Positions 1-11,071 are shown, counted from the first letter of the stretch. The stretch: DNA of 64,000 nt from Amyloporia xantha (GCA_036971615.1 JAYKKR010000014.1:806001-870000), one strand, 5' to 3'. Program-made: numbers and translations. Notes: generated from the sequence alone by a model not told the origin.

Positions 1-1330
1 CGAGTATCGGGATTCGCGTTCGTTCCACGTTATGGACCCGAACCGGTTTGGCCTTCTCTTCCGTCCTCCCCTTTCTGTAAGATCACGAACCCCACCCCGA
101 TCCACGATGAATCCACCGCCAGAATTACCTCCCGTTCGGACCCATAGTCAATCGGGACGAGCGCGGGCGAGTTGATTACTGCGTCCTTCGGCTTCCGCAT
201 AGCGTCCTCCTGCGCCTCCTCCCATACGAAGTCGGCTCCCTTCCGAAGCAGGTCGTTGAGTGGGCGCGCCATTTTCCCGAAGTCCTTTACGAACATCCGC
301 ACCAGCCCGCAGGTCCCCAAAAATCCTCGCACGTTTGTTACCGTCTCGCACCGCGGCCAATCCTTGATCTTCTGCACTCGGGACTCCTCCGGGACCCTCC
401 CTCGTACGTGCATCGGTGCCCTACCACCACCACCTCTGGAACGCACAAATACGCCTTCTTCCCCGAGAACGTCCCTCCCACGTTCCCGATCCGTTGCAAC
501 ACCCGATTTACGTTCTGTAGGTGTTCCCACACGAATCGCCTTATCCCTGGGTTCCCCTCGATTGTCTCATACCCCCCTTCCAGCTCGTACCGGGTCTTTG
601 GCCCTTTAATTGGCACGTCGTCGATGAACGGGACCGTGACATGCGGAATCTCGTCCTGCAGGATGAAGGTCACATCCCCATGCATAATTTGCGCAGAGTT
701 GGTATACCCCATCGGAATCGAGGTCAGCCGAAATGCCCCCAGCGGCGTCTGGAACGAGGTGATGTCCCGCGACCGGGCGTCCAGGGTCCGCTGGTCGAAA
801 GCTACGTATAGGTCCAGGATCCCATAACATCCCCTTCCCCCAAAGGACTCCGCCAAATGTTCTACCAGTGGGGGAACCGCCGCGTCCTTGATAGCTACGC
901 CGTTTAGGGGTTGTAGATCGTGCACCAACCGGAGGGACTTCCCGTCTTTCTTTACCACGCAAAACCACCTGGACCGGTACGACGAGTTCGAGGGCTCGTA
1001 CACCCCTGAAGCGATCTTGTCCTTGATGATTTGTACGACCTGATCAAAGATTCCCGGCGGGATAGGGATGTTCTTCAGCACCCACGGAACGTGTTCCACC
1101 GTCGGAATCATGACCGGGTCGAAGTATTCGTCCGAGAACCTTCCCTTCTCCGTCTCGTCCCAGGCGAACACCCGCTCGTGCTGTCCCACTAAAAAGTCCA
1201 CCAACTTCACTTCCTCCGGCCACAGGAATCCCCCTCCCCCTACGTCCAACGCCTTCCTCCGCTCGTCCGTATAACGCCCCTGCGGGTGGAACTCGGGCGG
1301 CCGACGAGGCAGTTCCGGTAGGTTCCTCAG
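1..1330 (-). pseudogene. pol: gypsy copy A pol: reverse transcriptase and partial RNase H, frameshifted
   Basis: The RT palm domain is readable from about 1249 down to 400. Visible blocks are a YEPSNSSYRSRWFCVVKKDG segment, LVHDLQPLN, the D-containing GILDLYVAFDQ strand, a PMGYTN turn and the catalytic box FIDDV (Y replaced by F in YxDD). An RNase H-like segment with the motif AVDSSWIGVGF follows and leaves the window at base 1. One C is missing near 398 relative to copy B (four Cs in B, three here), which throws the RT/RNase H connection out of frame. Upstream the pol frame continues from the protease region through a proline/arginine-rich linker at 1327-1800. Gypsy assignment rests on domain order (integrase after RNase H, seen in copy B). 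Confidence 0.88.
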
Positions 1331-1808
1331 GGGTCCCCTGGCGCTCTTCGCACGATTCGAAATTCTTCAGGTAGCGTTGTCGCCACCGGCCTTACCTTGT
1401 TCGCTACCTTCTTGTAGGCGTACGCATGTACCACCTCGTCTTCTTCTACCCAGAATCCTTCCTTCCCGCTCCTTCCGCTCCCTTCCGGCACTACGAGTCC
1501 TCCCTCCCGTGTTAAGTGTATCCTCTTCTTCCCTGCTCGCACCACCGGTGGTCGTTCGTTCATCTTGGGTTCGCGCGGCACATACGAGGAAACAGAAATG
1601 CATTGAGACTGAATATCCTTGCCGATACATGATATGTGCGAATTGTCCAGACGAGACGACGACACCCGGGTGCGATTACCTCTCTCTTCTTCCCCCCGCG
1701 CAGTGCTCCTCTCCGCCGATTTGCCTGCTCTATCTATCGGGTTGGAAGGGGTATACAGGGAGTATAAACGTACGAGTGCGTCTCCGCGAGCGTTGCCCGC
1801 ATCCTCGA

Positions 1809-4350
1809 CTATTGAAAACCCGCCGCGGAAGGCTTCCGTCGACCGTTCCGCGGTTTTGTCGCCACCATCACCCGTTCCCCTGTCTCCGGGTCCGTAAGAG
1901 TGATTTGTTGTTCGCCGGAGGGGAAGTCCCGCGTTTCGCAAGCAGTCAGAGCGAAGAAGGGCCGTCCCAGGAGGACTTCGAACGGCGCGTCGTCCAGCAC
2001 CTGCAGCTGGAGGTACAGGTCAACGCTCCCGAACGTGAAACGTACGTTTTGCGCCTTCCCGACCGTTTTCACTTGTGCGCTGTTGGCCGTCTCCATCGTA
2101 ATGGCTTCGTCAGGCTTCAGGACGATCCCTGTCTTCTCCCAGATGTCCTTCCGCATGGCCACGATCTGCGCCCCGCCGTCGAGCACACACTCGCATGTGA
2201 ACTTCCCTTCGATAACTGGTTCCACCGCTCGCAGCGCCAGGGAGTCGTGCCCAATACTCGCCCCTCCTTCCGTAACCTGGAAGGTTTCCTTCGCGTCCTC
2301 CCAATGGTCCTCGTCGTCGACTTCTACCAGACCGGCGGTGGCTACCCGCGACGTCGTCACATCCCCCTTCACTTCCTTCCGCACCCCTGCCGAGATTGCC
2401 AGCACCTCCCCCACCGTCATCTCCACCTTCGTCCCGTAGAGCTTCTTCTGTCGCTTCCGCCACCGAGTACCGTTGTTCGATCTCCGTCTGGTACTTGTAT
2501 TGCCCCGTGGTTCCTCCCGCCCCCTTTCCTTCGCTTCCCTTAGCCTTTTCCTCGCTCGTCCGTGGTATGTTGGCCGCAGGTATCCCCGGCGGTTTCCCTC
2601 CTGGGCCCCGCAACGCCGCCCCGTTCTTGCCCCTGTCTTCTTCACTTCTTCGAACCGCACTTCCTTCTTCTTCGCCCGCGCCAACTCTGCTTGGAGAACC
2701 CGGACCCTTTCCGACGGATCTTCCTCATCCGACGAACCTTCGTCCCTCGTCTCCACCATGTTCACGCCCTCGTATATCTGGAAAAGATTTGCGGCCAAGT
2801 GCGGAGGGGCCTGTCGCTCGTTCCCCGCGACTCGTACCAGTTGCCCAGGGTTCTGGGCGTGCCATGAGTCCACTCGATCCTTCATGTACTCTCCAGGCAG
2901 GCCCCGCGGAACGAACATGCTGTTCGGGAGCCGTACTTTCCCAGTCTCGTCCCGGTAGATCTTCCGGTCAAGGATATACTGGAGGATAATCCCGCAGTTC
3001 CGCATGAAGTGCTCCGGGTCCCCACAGAAGTTGCACAGGAAGTTGCCCGGCGCTCCTCCCGCTCCTTGCACGACCCTCCCCCGGTCCGCGGCGCCCCTCC
3101 CGCTCCTCCGCTGCGTCCCGCCAAGAACGCCTGCATCATCTGTATCGTCTGGTTGAAGAGCGCCAAGTCCACGCCCTCCGTCTTTACCACCGCGGTCGCT
3201 GCTGGAGGCGCTGTCGTCCCGCTCGTCCCTGCTGTGTCTCTTCCGCCCTCCCACGGCTCCTCCTCCTACTCCCGGGAGGCACTTCTGCGCCACCTTGTGC
3301 ATTACGTCCATCCCCCACGGGTCGTCCGGGTCGTGGTCGGGCTCTGCGATCTCCGCCCTCCGGGTAATCGTCCGCAGTTCTTCCTCCCCAAACCCGCGCA
3401 TGTACACTTCGTCCCTGTGCCGCGCCGCTATCTTGCTTTTCGATATCAGGAAGGCTGCGACCGGGGAATACTCTCGATAATATGCGGCCTCCTCCCCCCT
3501 CGTCCGCACCCCCTTGTCTCGCGCCGACTGTGCTATGCGATCGAGGTCTGCCGCGGTGTACCTCTTGTCTCCGTCCGCTCCCGGGTACAAGGCCTTCACC
3601 CCTCGCTTAAACACCAGATACACCCGCCCAGTGGCCCCATCCGCCGTCTTCCATAGTTCCTCTTGTTCCACCGTCAGGTACTTCAGCGCGTACCGTATCT
3701 TCTCTTCCTCCGTTGTAATCCCTGCTGCTGCGCACAGGTCCTCTAGATCCTCGAAATATCGCAGTAGATTGCGCGGTTCCCCGTCGAAGGTCGGCGCCGT
3801 CTTCGCTCCTCGCACGGGCATGGATGAAGTAGGCATGGCACGCGCGGGTACTGTAGCACTCGTCGATTGGGTAGGTGCGGGACGGGGCGAGCTCGCTCGT
3901 GATGGAGGAAGTGGTATGCTTGCGGGATCTACGTATGTTGACAGGATGGTAGGCTCGACGACCTCGCGTTTGACTTGTACTGAGGGTGGTGCCGAAATCG
4001 TTCGTCGGCGTGGGCGTTCGGGAGGAACGGGAGATGAGCGGGTTGACGGGGTCACGGAAGATTCGGTGATTGATGAGATTGTGGATGTTTCCTCGGTACT
4101 CCTTCCTTCCGCCGGTGGCTCGTGGTTTACTGGGGAATGGAGCGGAGGCGAAGGGTGTTCGAGGGATACGGAGCGCGTGTTGCTTTGTGACCGGAAGGGA
4201 GGGATTCTGACGTCGAAAGGGTTATCCGAGTCCGAGTCGTCGAACGCGGCCGGTCGGAGGGGAAAGTGAGGAAGGTCGAGATCTAGTCGGGGGAGATAGG
4301 ACTGTTCTGGGCTAAGAGAAGTTCTTGCTGTAGAGTACGGTCCGGCACGG
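1809..4350 (-). pseudogene. gag: gypsy copy A gag-protease, with compensating frameshifts
   Basis: The long frame holds a retrotransposon gag domain (motif FDGEPRNLLRYFEDLEDL), a zinc knuckle CNFCGDPEHFMRNC (C-x2-C-x4-H-x4-C) and, at the C-terminal end, an aspartic protease-like fold with LDGGAQ in place of D-S/T-G and the flap-end motif VLLGRPFF. No ATG precedes the gag domain in frame until about 3838 (MPTSSMPVRG), which I take as the likely start. The frame is open without ATG further up towards the primer site. Compared with copy B, two stretches (about 3070-3250 and 2420-2610) are read in a shifted frame here, bounded by compensating indels, so part of the linker protein is scrambled although no stop interrupts it. 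Confidence 0.85.
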
Positions 4351-4387
4351 CGATGGTGCGCGAACGAAGTCTTCGAACTATAAGATT

Positions 4388-4407
4388 CCCCCTCGCGGTG
4401 GGCTCCA
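4388..4407 (-). other. primer binding site, gypsy copy A
   Basis: Directly inside the LTR end, two bases away, the minus strand reads TGGAGCCCACCGCGAGGG. TGG complements the CCA tail of a tRNA and the rest would pair with the tRNA 3' end. The implied discriminator base is T/U, as in tRNA-Cys, but I did not identify the tRNA. The same sequence lies at 33326-33345. Confidence 0.75.
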
Positions 4408-4928
4408 CTTGTAAGGCTTGGTGCTCCTCCCGCTGTGCGATAAGCACACCTGGAAGGAACAGATCAATGAGTCGAAGGGGAAGGGGAGTGAAGACGTTCG
4501 CAGCGTCTGGCACGGAGGATGAGCAAGAGAGAAAAGAATTGATTGAGCTAGAGACTCGTAGGTATATGGGGGATGCTCTATGTGTGCTATCCCAGTCAAG
4601 TCGCAGTCGCAGTCCTAAGTACGCAGTAGATATCCCGAATCGCAGTAAAATGGGTCAAGCCGCTTGCTCGCCCTCTCGTAGAAGTAAACGCAGTGTAGCT
4701 CCGCTGAGCAATAAAACCCGGTCGCGTGAAAATCAAAGTCCCAGTCGCAGCTCGTACCAGATGGTAGATGCCTCCTTCCGCCTCGTCCCCCTTCCTCCTA
4801 TATACCTCGTCCCGCGTGCGCTGCCACGTCACTCTCCCTCCCGCTTCCTCCCGCTACCTCCTCCGACTCTTCCCCTGACTCACTTATCCTCCTTCCGCGC
4901 GCTCTTCCCTCCCTTCGCCTCATTCGCC

Positions 4929-5728
4929 ATGTCTGAGCCCGCCGAACCCACCGACCCCATCGGTTCCCTCCACGTCCGCCGCTACCTCCTCCTCGTAGAC
5001 GTGCTTCGCGCTGAATGCGTTGTTGAGCCTTCATTCCGCCCTTCCGATCCGGCTGCTTGGCTTGCCTGGGCCCACGGAGTGCGCTGGCTGCTGGTCTGTC
5101 CACCTTCTCCTTTACTTCTCTTTCCTTCCCCTCACGTCCCGTCCCGCAGCGCCTCGCCTATGAGGCTCGAGCCCAAGCCATAGCCGCGGGGAACCTCACG
5201 CTCCCTCCGCTCACTGCCTTCGTTACCCTCCGCGAGCTCGTCCACTACGTCGACTCGATCTTCCGCTCCTCCCTGAGCCATCGCGGTGCAGTCCCTTATC
5301 CTGGGATCGCCTGGAGCCCCGACGAGGTCCGCTCTAATGCGCAGCGGGACGAAGCTGGCACTCCGCCTCCCCTCCCGTTGTACACGGAAGAAGCCTTCTG
5401 GACCCCTCCCCGCGTCACCGAGGAACGTACCGATGAGGCTTTGGAACGGCTCGAACTTATCGCCCGCCAGTTCTCGGACACTCTGGACCGTATGCGTCCC
5501 TATCCGCGGGCTTTCGAAGACTTAGAGCACTCGATCCGTGTCGCCGCTCATGCTCTGGGAGGAAGGGGAGGACGTCGGGAGGGAGGTCCCTCGCGGGCCC
5601 GTACCCCTGCGGAGGAGGATTTCCGTTACCACCGGGAGACTATTTATCGTCCCCCGCGCCACCGCTCGTTCTCTGACATCGGCGGGGAAGGGCCCGACGC
5701 TCCCATCGACTTGTCGACCGTAGATTAA
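4929..5728 (+). CDS. antisense LTR-encoded protein, two exons, unknown function
   Basis: The ORF runs against gag-pol inside the LTR. Exon 1 is 4929-5093 (55 codons, starting MSEPAEPTDPIG), intron 5094-5149 (56 bp, GTCTGT...CGCAG), exon 2 5150-5728. The splice joins two codon boundaries and gives 247 residues. The first exon is short with a W-L-A-W-A-H segment; the second is charged and probably helical, ending in a Ser/Asp-rich tail (DLSTVD). A TATA-like CTATATACC at about 4798 lies some 130 bp upstream. The matching ORF in LTR B has a 2-bp deletion. I recognise no domain. Two ORFs at 6439 and 8521 share the architecture of a short first exon and a small intron. It could also be a fortuitous GC-rich ORF, but the clean intron argues otherwise. 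Confidence 0.55.
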
Positions 5729-6125
5729 CGTTCAGTCCTGTAGTCGTTCCATTCGAATGCCATGCTCTGTCTTGTAGCTGTTCCGTTCGAATGCGATGCT
5801 TGCTTCCGCCGAGCTCCCTTGTCCCGCGTGATCACCTCTCCTTCGTTCCGCTGTCTTGTCCTGCCCTACCGTCCGTTCATAGGGTAGCGCGTACCCATTC
5901 CTTACACCGCGCCACCGCTCGTTCTCTGACGTCGGCGGGGAAGGGCCCGACGCTCCCATCGACTTGTCGACCGTAGATTAGCGTTCCGTCCTGTAGTCGT
6001 TCCGTTCGAATGCCATGCTTGCTTCCGCCGAGCTCCTTTGTCCCGCGTGATCGCATCTCCTCCGTTCCGCTGTCTCGTCCTGCCCTACCGTCCGTTCATA
6101 GGGTAGCGCATACCCATTCCTTACA
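5655..6125. repeat. tandem duplication inside the gypsy LTR
   Basis: A segment beginning CGCCACCGCTCG occurs at about 5657-5906 and again at 5908-6125. Both units end in TTACA, the LTR terminus, so the LTR end is present twice. The second unit is closer to LTR B than the first. The first also contains a partial internal duplication around TTCGAATGC (5749-5795). Confidence 0.85.
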
Positions 6126-6138
6126 CCCCCTACCCACT
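6126..6138 (-). other. polypurine tract of gypsy copy B
   Basis: The minus strand reads AGTGGGTAGGGGG immediately before the LTR start TGTAAGG. This is the expected plus-strand priming site at the 3' LTR boundary, and it assigns the 4410-6125 LTR to the 3' end of copy B. Confidence 0.85.
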
Positions 6139-6438
6139 TAAATTCCGACCGTCCTCGGTCGGTCCGCCGTCCTAATCCCCGAGCAAATCCCCGGGCCTTC
6201 AGGTCGTCCGATCATTGCAGATACACGCGATCGGGCCGCGATCGCGTTAAGATCGATAGCGCTGGGGCACGCGCCCACCTCGAGGCGCCCCTGCCGCGCA
6301 TCCCGCTGCTCCCACAGAGGCTGCCAAACGAGGGGAACGGCACCCGCTTCTTCATCCCTAACGTCCTCCCTTCCCCTCCGACCTCGCCCTTTACCCCCCA
6401 CTCTCCCTTCCCGACCTCGACCCGCTCCCTCCACAACC

Positions 6439-8199
6439 ATGTCCGTCGACCTCACCAACCCCGCCGCCGCTCGCCGCTCCCTCCCTATCATCGAACAGCG
6501 CCTCGACACGCTACGCGGCGCGGAACCAGAGCTCGGCGACGACCCCTCGCCGCGGGACCTACAGGAGTGGCTACGGTGGGTGAACTCCTTGGGCCAGGCC
6601 TGGGTAAGTGGCTCGTTCGCGATTCCCATTGCGCCGCCGCTCCCTAACCTTGACGTTCCTGCTAGGTGGCGCTGGCGGCGGCCCATGCAGTGGCCAGCCA
6701 CGAAACCACGCCGCGCAGCGCCCGGCCCTGGAGCTGCAAACCTGGCTCGCAGCCACGCGCGGCCGACTCATGGCCTACCGCGACGAATTCCCCGTCGCGG
6801 ATCAGTACTACGACTCCCTCCTGCAGCGCCTCTCTCCCGCCCACAGCGCCACCTTCCTCGCCGGCACTCAAAACTTCACCTGGAATCGCCACTCGCGCAC
6901 CCTCCATAACCTATGGCCCCCAGCCCCATTCCCTCCCACCGACGCCGACACGTCCGCCTCGGGGTCCCGCTACACCTCCCCGTCAGAAACGGATGAAGTA
7001 AGTCGCAACGCCTCTTCAGGCGGAAGCGTGCCGCTAACGCCGTCGACCGTGGAGTTGGACGATGACGAGGGTGAAGATGAAGTAGAACCCTCATCCGACC
7101 TTGTCCCGCCGTCTCGCCGCCCCCGCGCACCGTGGGTGGGAAGAAGCGGCAGACGAAAGGTAGAACGGCCGCCCCGAAACCTCCCAAAGCCCCCCGCCTT
7201 TCTATCAGGGTTCCGCCTCGTCCCGCCACCGCCACCAAGAGAAACCTCGCTGATCGCCCGAACCGCGATCGGCGGGGTCCCATTGTGTACCTCAACCACC
7301 CCCATGCGCATACTGCACCAAGAAGGGGTATCGCTGCGGGAGACGGCACTCGCCGCCATGTCTGCGAGTCGTGCATGATCGCGCGGGCGAAGTGCACCAT
7401 CCGCGACGATCCCCCGCCAATCGTAAGTCCTTCCCCCGCTCTTCCTCCCGCAGGTACGTTTCATTCCACTTCCCCAGAGCACATCGAGTTCGTCGGCCCG
7501 CAATCTGACGAGGACGACGACGAGCCGCCATACCCTCCCGACCCGCTCACCAACCGCGTCCGTCCCGTCGTCCTCATCCCGCCCCGTCCGCGCGCTACCA
7601 CCATCCGTCCACCCATCACGTCCCCTGCCCCTGCACCCGCTACGCCCTCTCCCCGGCCATCCGCACCCCCTCGGCCCGCTGAGGAACCTCTGTTCCTACC
7701 CATGACGCCCGAGCACCCGGATGCCTTCCCATGGGAACCCTCCAGCCTCCTTCCGGCCTTCTCTCCCCTTCCCCTTCGGTCTCCCCCCGCCCTCATTCGT
7801 CGCCCCCGCAATCTCAACCTCTTGGACGTCGCCGCGGATCCCCCATGTGAGCCGCAGACCGAGCTCAAGATGTGGCTCGTCGCTCGATTAGCGGCGACCA
7901 CTGACTTCCTCTTTCAGATGGCCGATCGGGCGCGGGACCTCGGGTACGCAGAGCAGTTCGGAATTCCCGACTACCCCGACCATACGCCCGCCCCCGTTCG
8001 CTCCGACAGCCCCGCCCCCGACTTCATCGAAGGCTCTTCCAGCGGCCCCGCTCCCAACCCTGCTCCCGACAGCGACGACGCCGTCGCTGAGCTGCTTGCG
8101 GCTGAGCTCGAGTCCCCAACGCTTCCGCCGCTGTCGCCCACCGACGAGGACATGTTGGACCTCACTGGGGCGTCCAAAGGGAAAGGCCGCGAGACGTAG
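6439..8199 (+). pseudogene. antisense gene 2 of the gypsy 3' region, frameshifted
   Basis: Exon 1 is 6439-6603 (55 codons, MSVDLTNPAAARR...), the same length as the first exon of the LTR gene. A 62-bp intron follows (GTAAGT at 6604 to AG at 6665). The downstream frame then changes near 6700-6730 (towards LELQTWLAATRGRLMAYRD) and again near 7130, so the reading frame is broken at least twice. The later part holds a cysteine motif CESCMIARAKC (C-x2-C-x6-C) around 7357-7390, then a long Pro/Ser-rich stretch and an acidic end with MLDLTGASKGKGR. The motif recalls a zinc cluster but is too short to assign. It lies between integrase and the 3' LTR, opposite in strand to gag-pol. Additional introns instead of frameshifts cannot be excluded. 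Confidence 0.45.
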
Positions 8200-8520
8200 C
8201 ACGGGACCCCCCCTTGATTCGCGTAGTGTACGAAATGTACCAATATTCTTGTCGTTGAAGTAGTGTTTGGTCTCCCTTTGTACCGTAGTCCTTGTATGTA
8301 CGCGCCGCCGCCCGCCGTTGATCGGCTAAAATCAATGCAAGTCAGTTTCTCGTTCCACAGCCCCCTTCCGTCCCGGGTGCCCCTGCCGCGTGCCTCCGCG
8401 CGTTCTGCGTAGAAGCCGCCTCGCGGCAAGCGCGTGTTGCGCCCCCTCGTATAACTACCGCCGCCCATCGCCAAATTCCACGAGTTCTCCACCTCACCCC
8501 TTGACCTCCCGCCCAGTCTC

Positions 8521-9319
8521 ATGAGCACGACGCCCCCGGTGCTTTCTCCTGAGGAGGCCCGCGAAAGGTACCTGCAGGTCCTCTGCGACACCTCTATCCC
8601 TTCCGAACCAGCCGCGCGCATCGCGTGGGTCCACGCCGTAGACACCGCCGAGGTACGTGCTCCCCTTCCGCCCACACCATTTCTTGTCCCCGAACTCCCG
8701 TCTAGGCCATCCTTCATTCCACACTCCCAGAGGACTATGATCCTTCGTCCCCGTCGGAGCCTGCCCCCGGGATCGATGTCCTTGCCCGCCGCGCTGTGGT
8801 GGATTCCTTCCGCCTGCGCTACCTCCCGCATCCGCCGCCGGTCCCCGTCCGCCTGACCGCCTTAGAACTCCAAAACGCCCAACTCCAAGCGCGCTCGACC
8901 AACTCGAACCCCCTCTCGCTCAGATCCTTCAAGTGCAAATGGACCCGCTGCGCTCTGACGTCATTGCCCGGGCCCTCGAGATCCTCGCGGAAGTAGATCA
9001 CCGTTTGTCTCTCCAAGACACGGCCCTTTCTTCCGCGCTGGGTACGTCCATATCTCTTCTTCGTGCCGAGGTCCACGCGCGTGCCCGCGATTCCTCGTCT
9101 GCCTTGCGTATCCTCCAAGACCAGGTCGCCCACGGGTTCGATCGAGCCGCCTTCTCCCTCTCTACCCACAACACCGTCATCCAGTCCCTTCTCCGCCGCG
9201 TCCTCGCCCTGGAAGCCCGCTTCCCTTCCCCCGACCCTCCTTCCGTTCCCTACTCTTCCCCCCCATCGTCAGATCCTTCCTCCCCGCTCGATCCCTCCCC
9301 TTCCGCTTCCTCCCCATAA
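8521..9319 (+). pseudogene. antisense gene 3 of the gypsy 3' region, coiled-coil protein with a 2-bp insertion
   Basis: Exon 1 is 8521-8652 (44 codons, MSTTPPVLSPEEARERYLQ), intron 8653-8705 (53 bp, GTACGT...TCTAG), exon 2 from 8706 in phase. A CG repeat at about 8890 (GCGCGCTCG where GCGCTCG would keep frame) shifts the frame. Beyond it the other frame continues to a stop at 9319 and encodes a leucine-rich heptad region (LEILAEVDHRLSLQDTALS) followed by a Pro/Ser tail. The 3' end overlaps the end of integrase on the other strand by about 70 bp. No known domain is recognised. The short first exon with a W-V-H-A segment resembles the other two antisense genes. Confidence 0.45.
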
Positions 9320-9797
9320 CTCTTTTGCTCGCTTTCCCGACCCACCTCTTCATCCCCTACTTCCATTTCGTCTAATACCCCCTTTTGCGCTTCTTCCGCT
9401 TCTTCGACGATCTTGCGCACGTCTAGTGCAACCTCCTTTCGCGCCTTATACGGTACCACACGGAACGCTGCGTACCGTAGTCTTGACACCGCTCCTGTTA
9501 GTTCCGCGAGTATGTAGGCTCCTCCTTTTGTACGCCGTATGACAATCATAGGCCCGAAATACCGGGGTTTTGACTTCCTGCTATGCTCCGTCTCGATCTG
9601 TGAGTTCCGCACCAGCACCAGATCCCCCGCTGCGAACACAAAATCCTTGATCGTCCGTGCGAACCGCCGCTCAAAATCCTTGACCGATGCGTATCGAGCC
9701 GCTAGCACCCTCCGCCGTACGTCCTGCAAATCTTCCGCCCGTTTGAGCAGCTGGCGCCCCCGGATTTCAAGTAGGTCCACATCGCTGATCTCCTTCC
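9250..9797 (-). pseudogene. pol: gypsy copy B integrase C-terminal part, separated from its core
   Basis: The frame continues the integrase from the KDZ insertion point: ISDVDLLEIRGRQLLKR, then a GPY/F-type module (AGDLVLVRN ... KPRYFGPMIVIRR ... GAYILAEL) typical of gypsy integrase C-termini. It ends in an acidic Glu/Ser tail of about 50 residues. I see no chromodomain. The first codons are the direct continuation of the core ending at 24851 once the 15-kb insertion is left out. The C-terminal 23 codons overlap an antisense ORF. Confidence 0.9.
9790..9797. repeat. left target site duplication of the KDZ element
   Basis: CTCCTTCC here recurs at 24843-24850. On the minus strand this is GGAAGGAG. 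One copy joins Pro-Pro-Asp-Arg-Lys-Glu to Ile-Ser-Asp-Val in the integrase frame. Confidence 0.92.
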
Positions 9798-9888
9798 AGG
9801 GGTGTCAGATTTTTAAGGTTAAAAGTTGTGTTAGTTAACACAAAATTAGGGTAGGGAAGTCCATTACTAAACATGCTGCTAACATAAC
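9798..9888 (+). repeat. left terminal inverted repeat of the KDZ element
   Basis: About 90 bp aligned with the reverse complement of 24753-24842. The best conserved block is GGGAAGTCCATTACTAAACATG against AGGAAGTCCATTTCTTAACATG; the outermost 15 bases are weakly matched. Confidence 0.75.
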
Positions 9889-9959
9889 CCTTTGAACAGT
9901 TTACCATAAGATAACCGTTATGGTTATTGTCATGGTTATCCTGTTGATAACTCAGACAT

Positions 9960-10400
9960 TATCTCTGTAATGTGTCTGTTAACTACTTTATCTTCACTTT
10001 GACTATAGTTAACCATGTGATAAACATAATGGTCATCTATTGGTTAACTTGGTTAACTTGTAATCTATGCCATGACTACTGTTTATCCATTTTACCTGTA
10101 GTTAACCATGTGACAAATGTAATGGTGATCTATTGGTTAACTTGGTTAACTTGTAATCAATGGGTTAATCTGTTGATCAATGTATTAACCTGTTGATAAC
10201 TCAGATGTAATCTCTCTAATGTTTATGTTAACCACTTTATCTCCACTTTGACTATAGTTAACCATGTGATAAACATAATGGTCATCTATTGGTTAACTTG
10301 GTTTATTTGTAATCTATGCCGTGACTTGTGGTTATCCATTTCACCTGTAGTTAACCATGTGATAAACATAATGGTGATCTATTGGTTAACTAGGTTGACC
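9960..10400. repeat. higher-order GTTAAC tandem repeat in the KDZ left arm
   Basis: The phrase GTTAACCATGTGA starts at 10008, 10101, 10257 and 10350. Spacings of 93, 156 and 93 show a 249-bp unit repeated twice, each holding two 93-bp-spaced subunits. ATTGGTTAACTTGG recurs between them. The rest of 9.8-11.07 kb has the same motifs more loosely, with no credible gene. Such subterminal repeats are candidate transposase binding sites (inference). Confidence 0.8.
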
Positions 10401-11071
10401 TGCAATGACCATTACTACAGAGATAACCTTCATAGTAAACTATCTCCCCATCTGTTAAACAACATGATCATCAGGTCCTAAAGCATGAGATAACTGAGTC
10501 TCTAATTGTTCTGGTTGTTAAACCCAAAGAAGCTTAGATGACTTTGTTTACCATGCAGTCATTATCAGTTTAATCCTGTTACTTGTCAAGGTAATCTCTT
10601 TCATCCTTTCCATAGGCCAAATTAACTTTTACTCTCTAATGACTCTTATGATTAATGTTACCAATCTTCACAGGTGAGCCCAAGTTAACCTCTTTGATAC
10701 TACTTAGCCTTATGTTTATCTAGTTAAACCTTTGGATTAAATTTGACCATGATGATACACAACAGGTTGAACTGTTTGACAAAGCTTAACCCTTATGATT
10801 ATCCAGCATGCTAACTCTATCATATCTTAAACCATGTGATAATCCTATAGTTACAGACTTCAACCCTTAGATAATCTTCCAGTCAAAGGCATCATGAAAC
10901 AGGTTAACTTACTGTAGCCACTACAATCATGAGATAACCCACCAGTCAAAGCTATAACTGCCCAGGTTAACTGAGTTACCATCTTGAAATAATCCATTTA
11001 TAGATATAACTGACTAGGTTATATCAGGTACACTGGATGAATTGATCATCAGTTGTTATCCACCATGCCCG

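Larger units (their letters stand above)
1..4409 (-). mobile_element. Ty3/gypsy LTR retrotransposon copy A, internal region, cut by the window edge
   Basis: Minus-strand order from the LTR at 4410: primer binding site, gag with a CCHC knuckle, retropepsin-like domain, reverse transcriptase, start of RNase H. The rest lies before base 1. Bases 1-6125 match 28941-34819 (copy B) almost base for base apart from small indels, so A and B are two copies of one family in the same orientation. The LTR to its right is shared with copy B. Several frameshifts make this copy defective. Confidence 0.93.
4410..6125 (-). repeat. gypsy LTR shared by copies A and B
   Basis: The 1716-bp LTR has the terminal inverted repeat TGTAAGG...CCTTACA. 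On the right side it touches a polypurine tract, as a 3' LTR should (copy B). On the left side it touches a primer binding site, as a 5' LTR should (copy A). The partner LTR is 33348-34819 (1472 bp). The extra 244 bp are explained by an internal tandem duplication. The plus strand of the LTR contains an intron-bearing ORF. Confidence 0.92.

Noticed and set aside
1..4300. Long plus-strand ORFs opposite gag-pol
   Set aside because: Shadows of the minus-strand coding region in GC-rich DNA; no domain and no conserved introns, unlike those in 4929-9319.
9250..9797. Chromodomain at the gypsy integrase C-terminus
   Set aside because: The tail after the GPY/F module is acidic and low complexity, without chromodomain aromatic residues.
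9960..10490. Small plus-strand ORFs rich in Trp, Leu, Thr
   Set aside because: They are translations of the GTTAAC tandem repeat, with identical peptides recurring at the repeat period.
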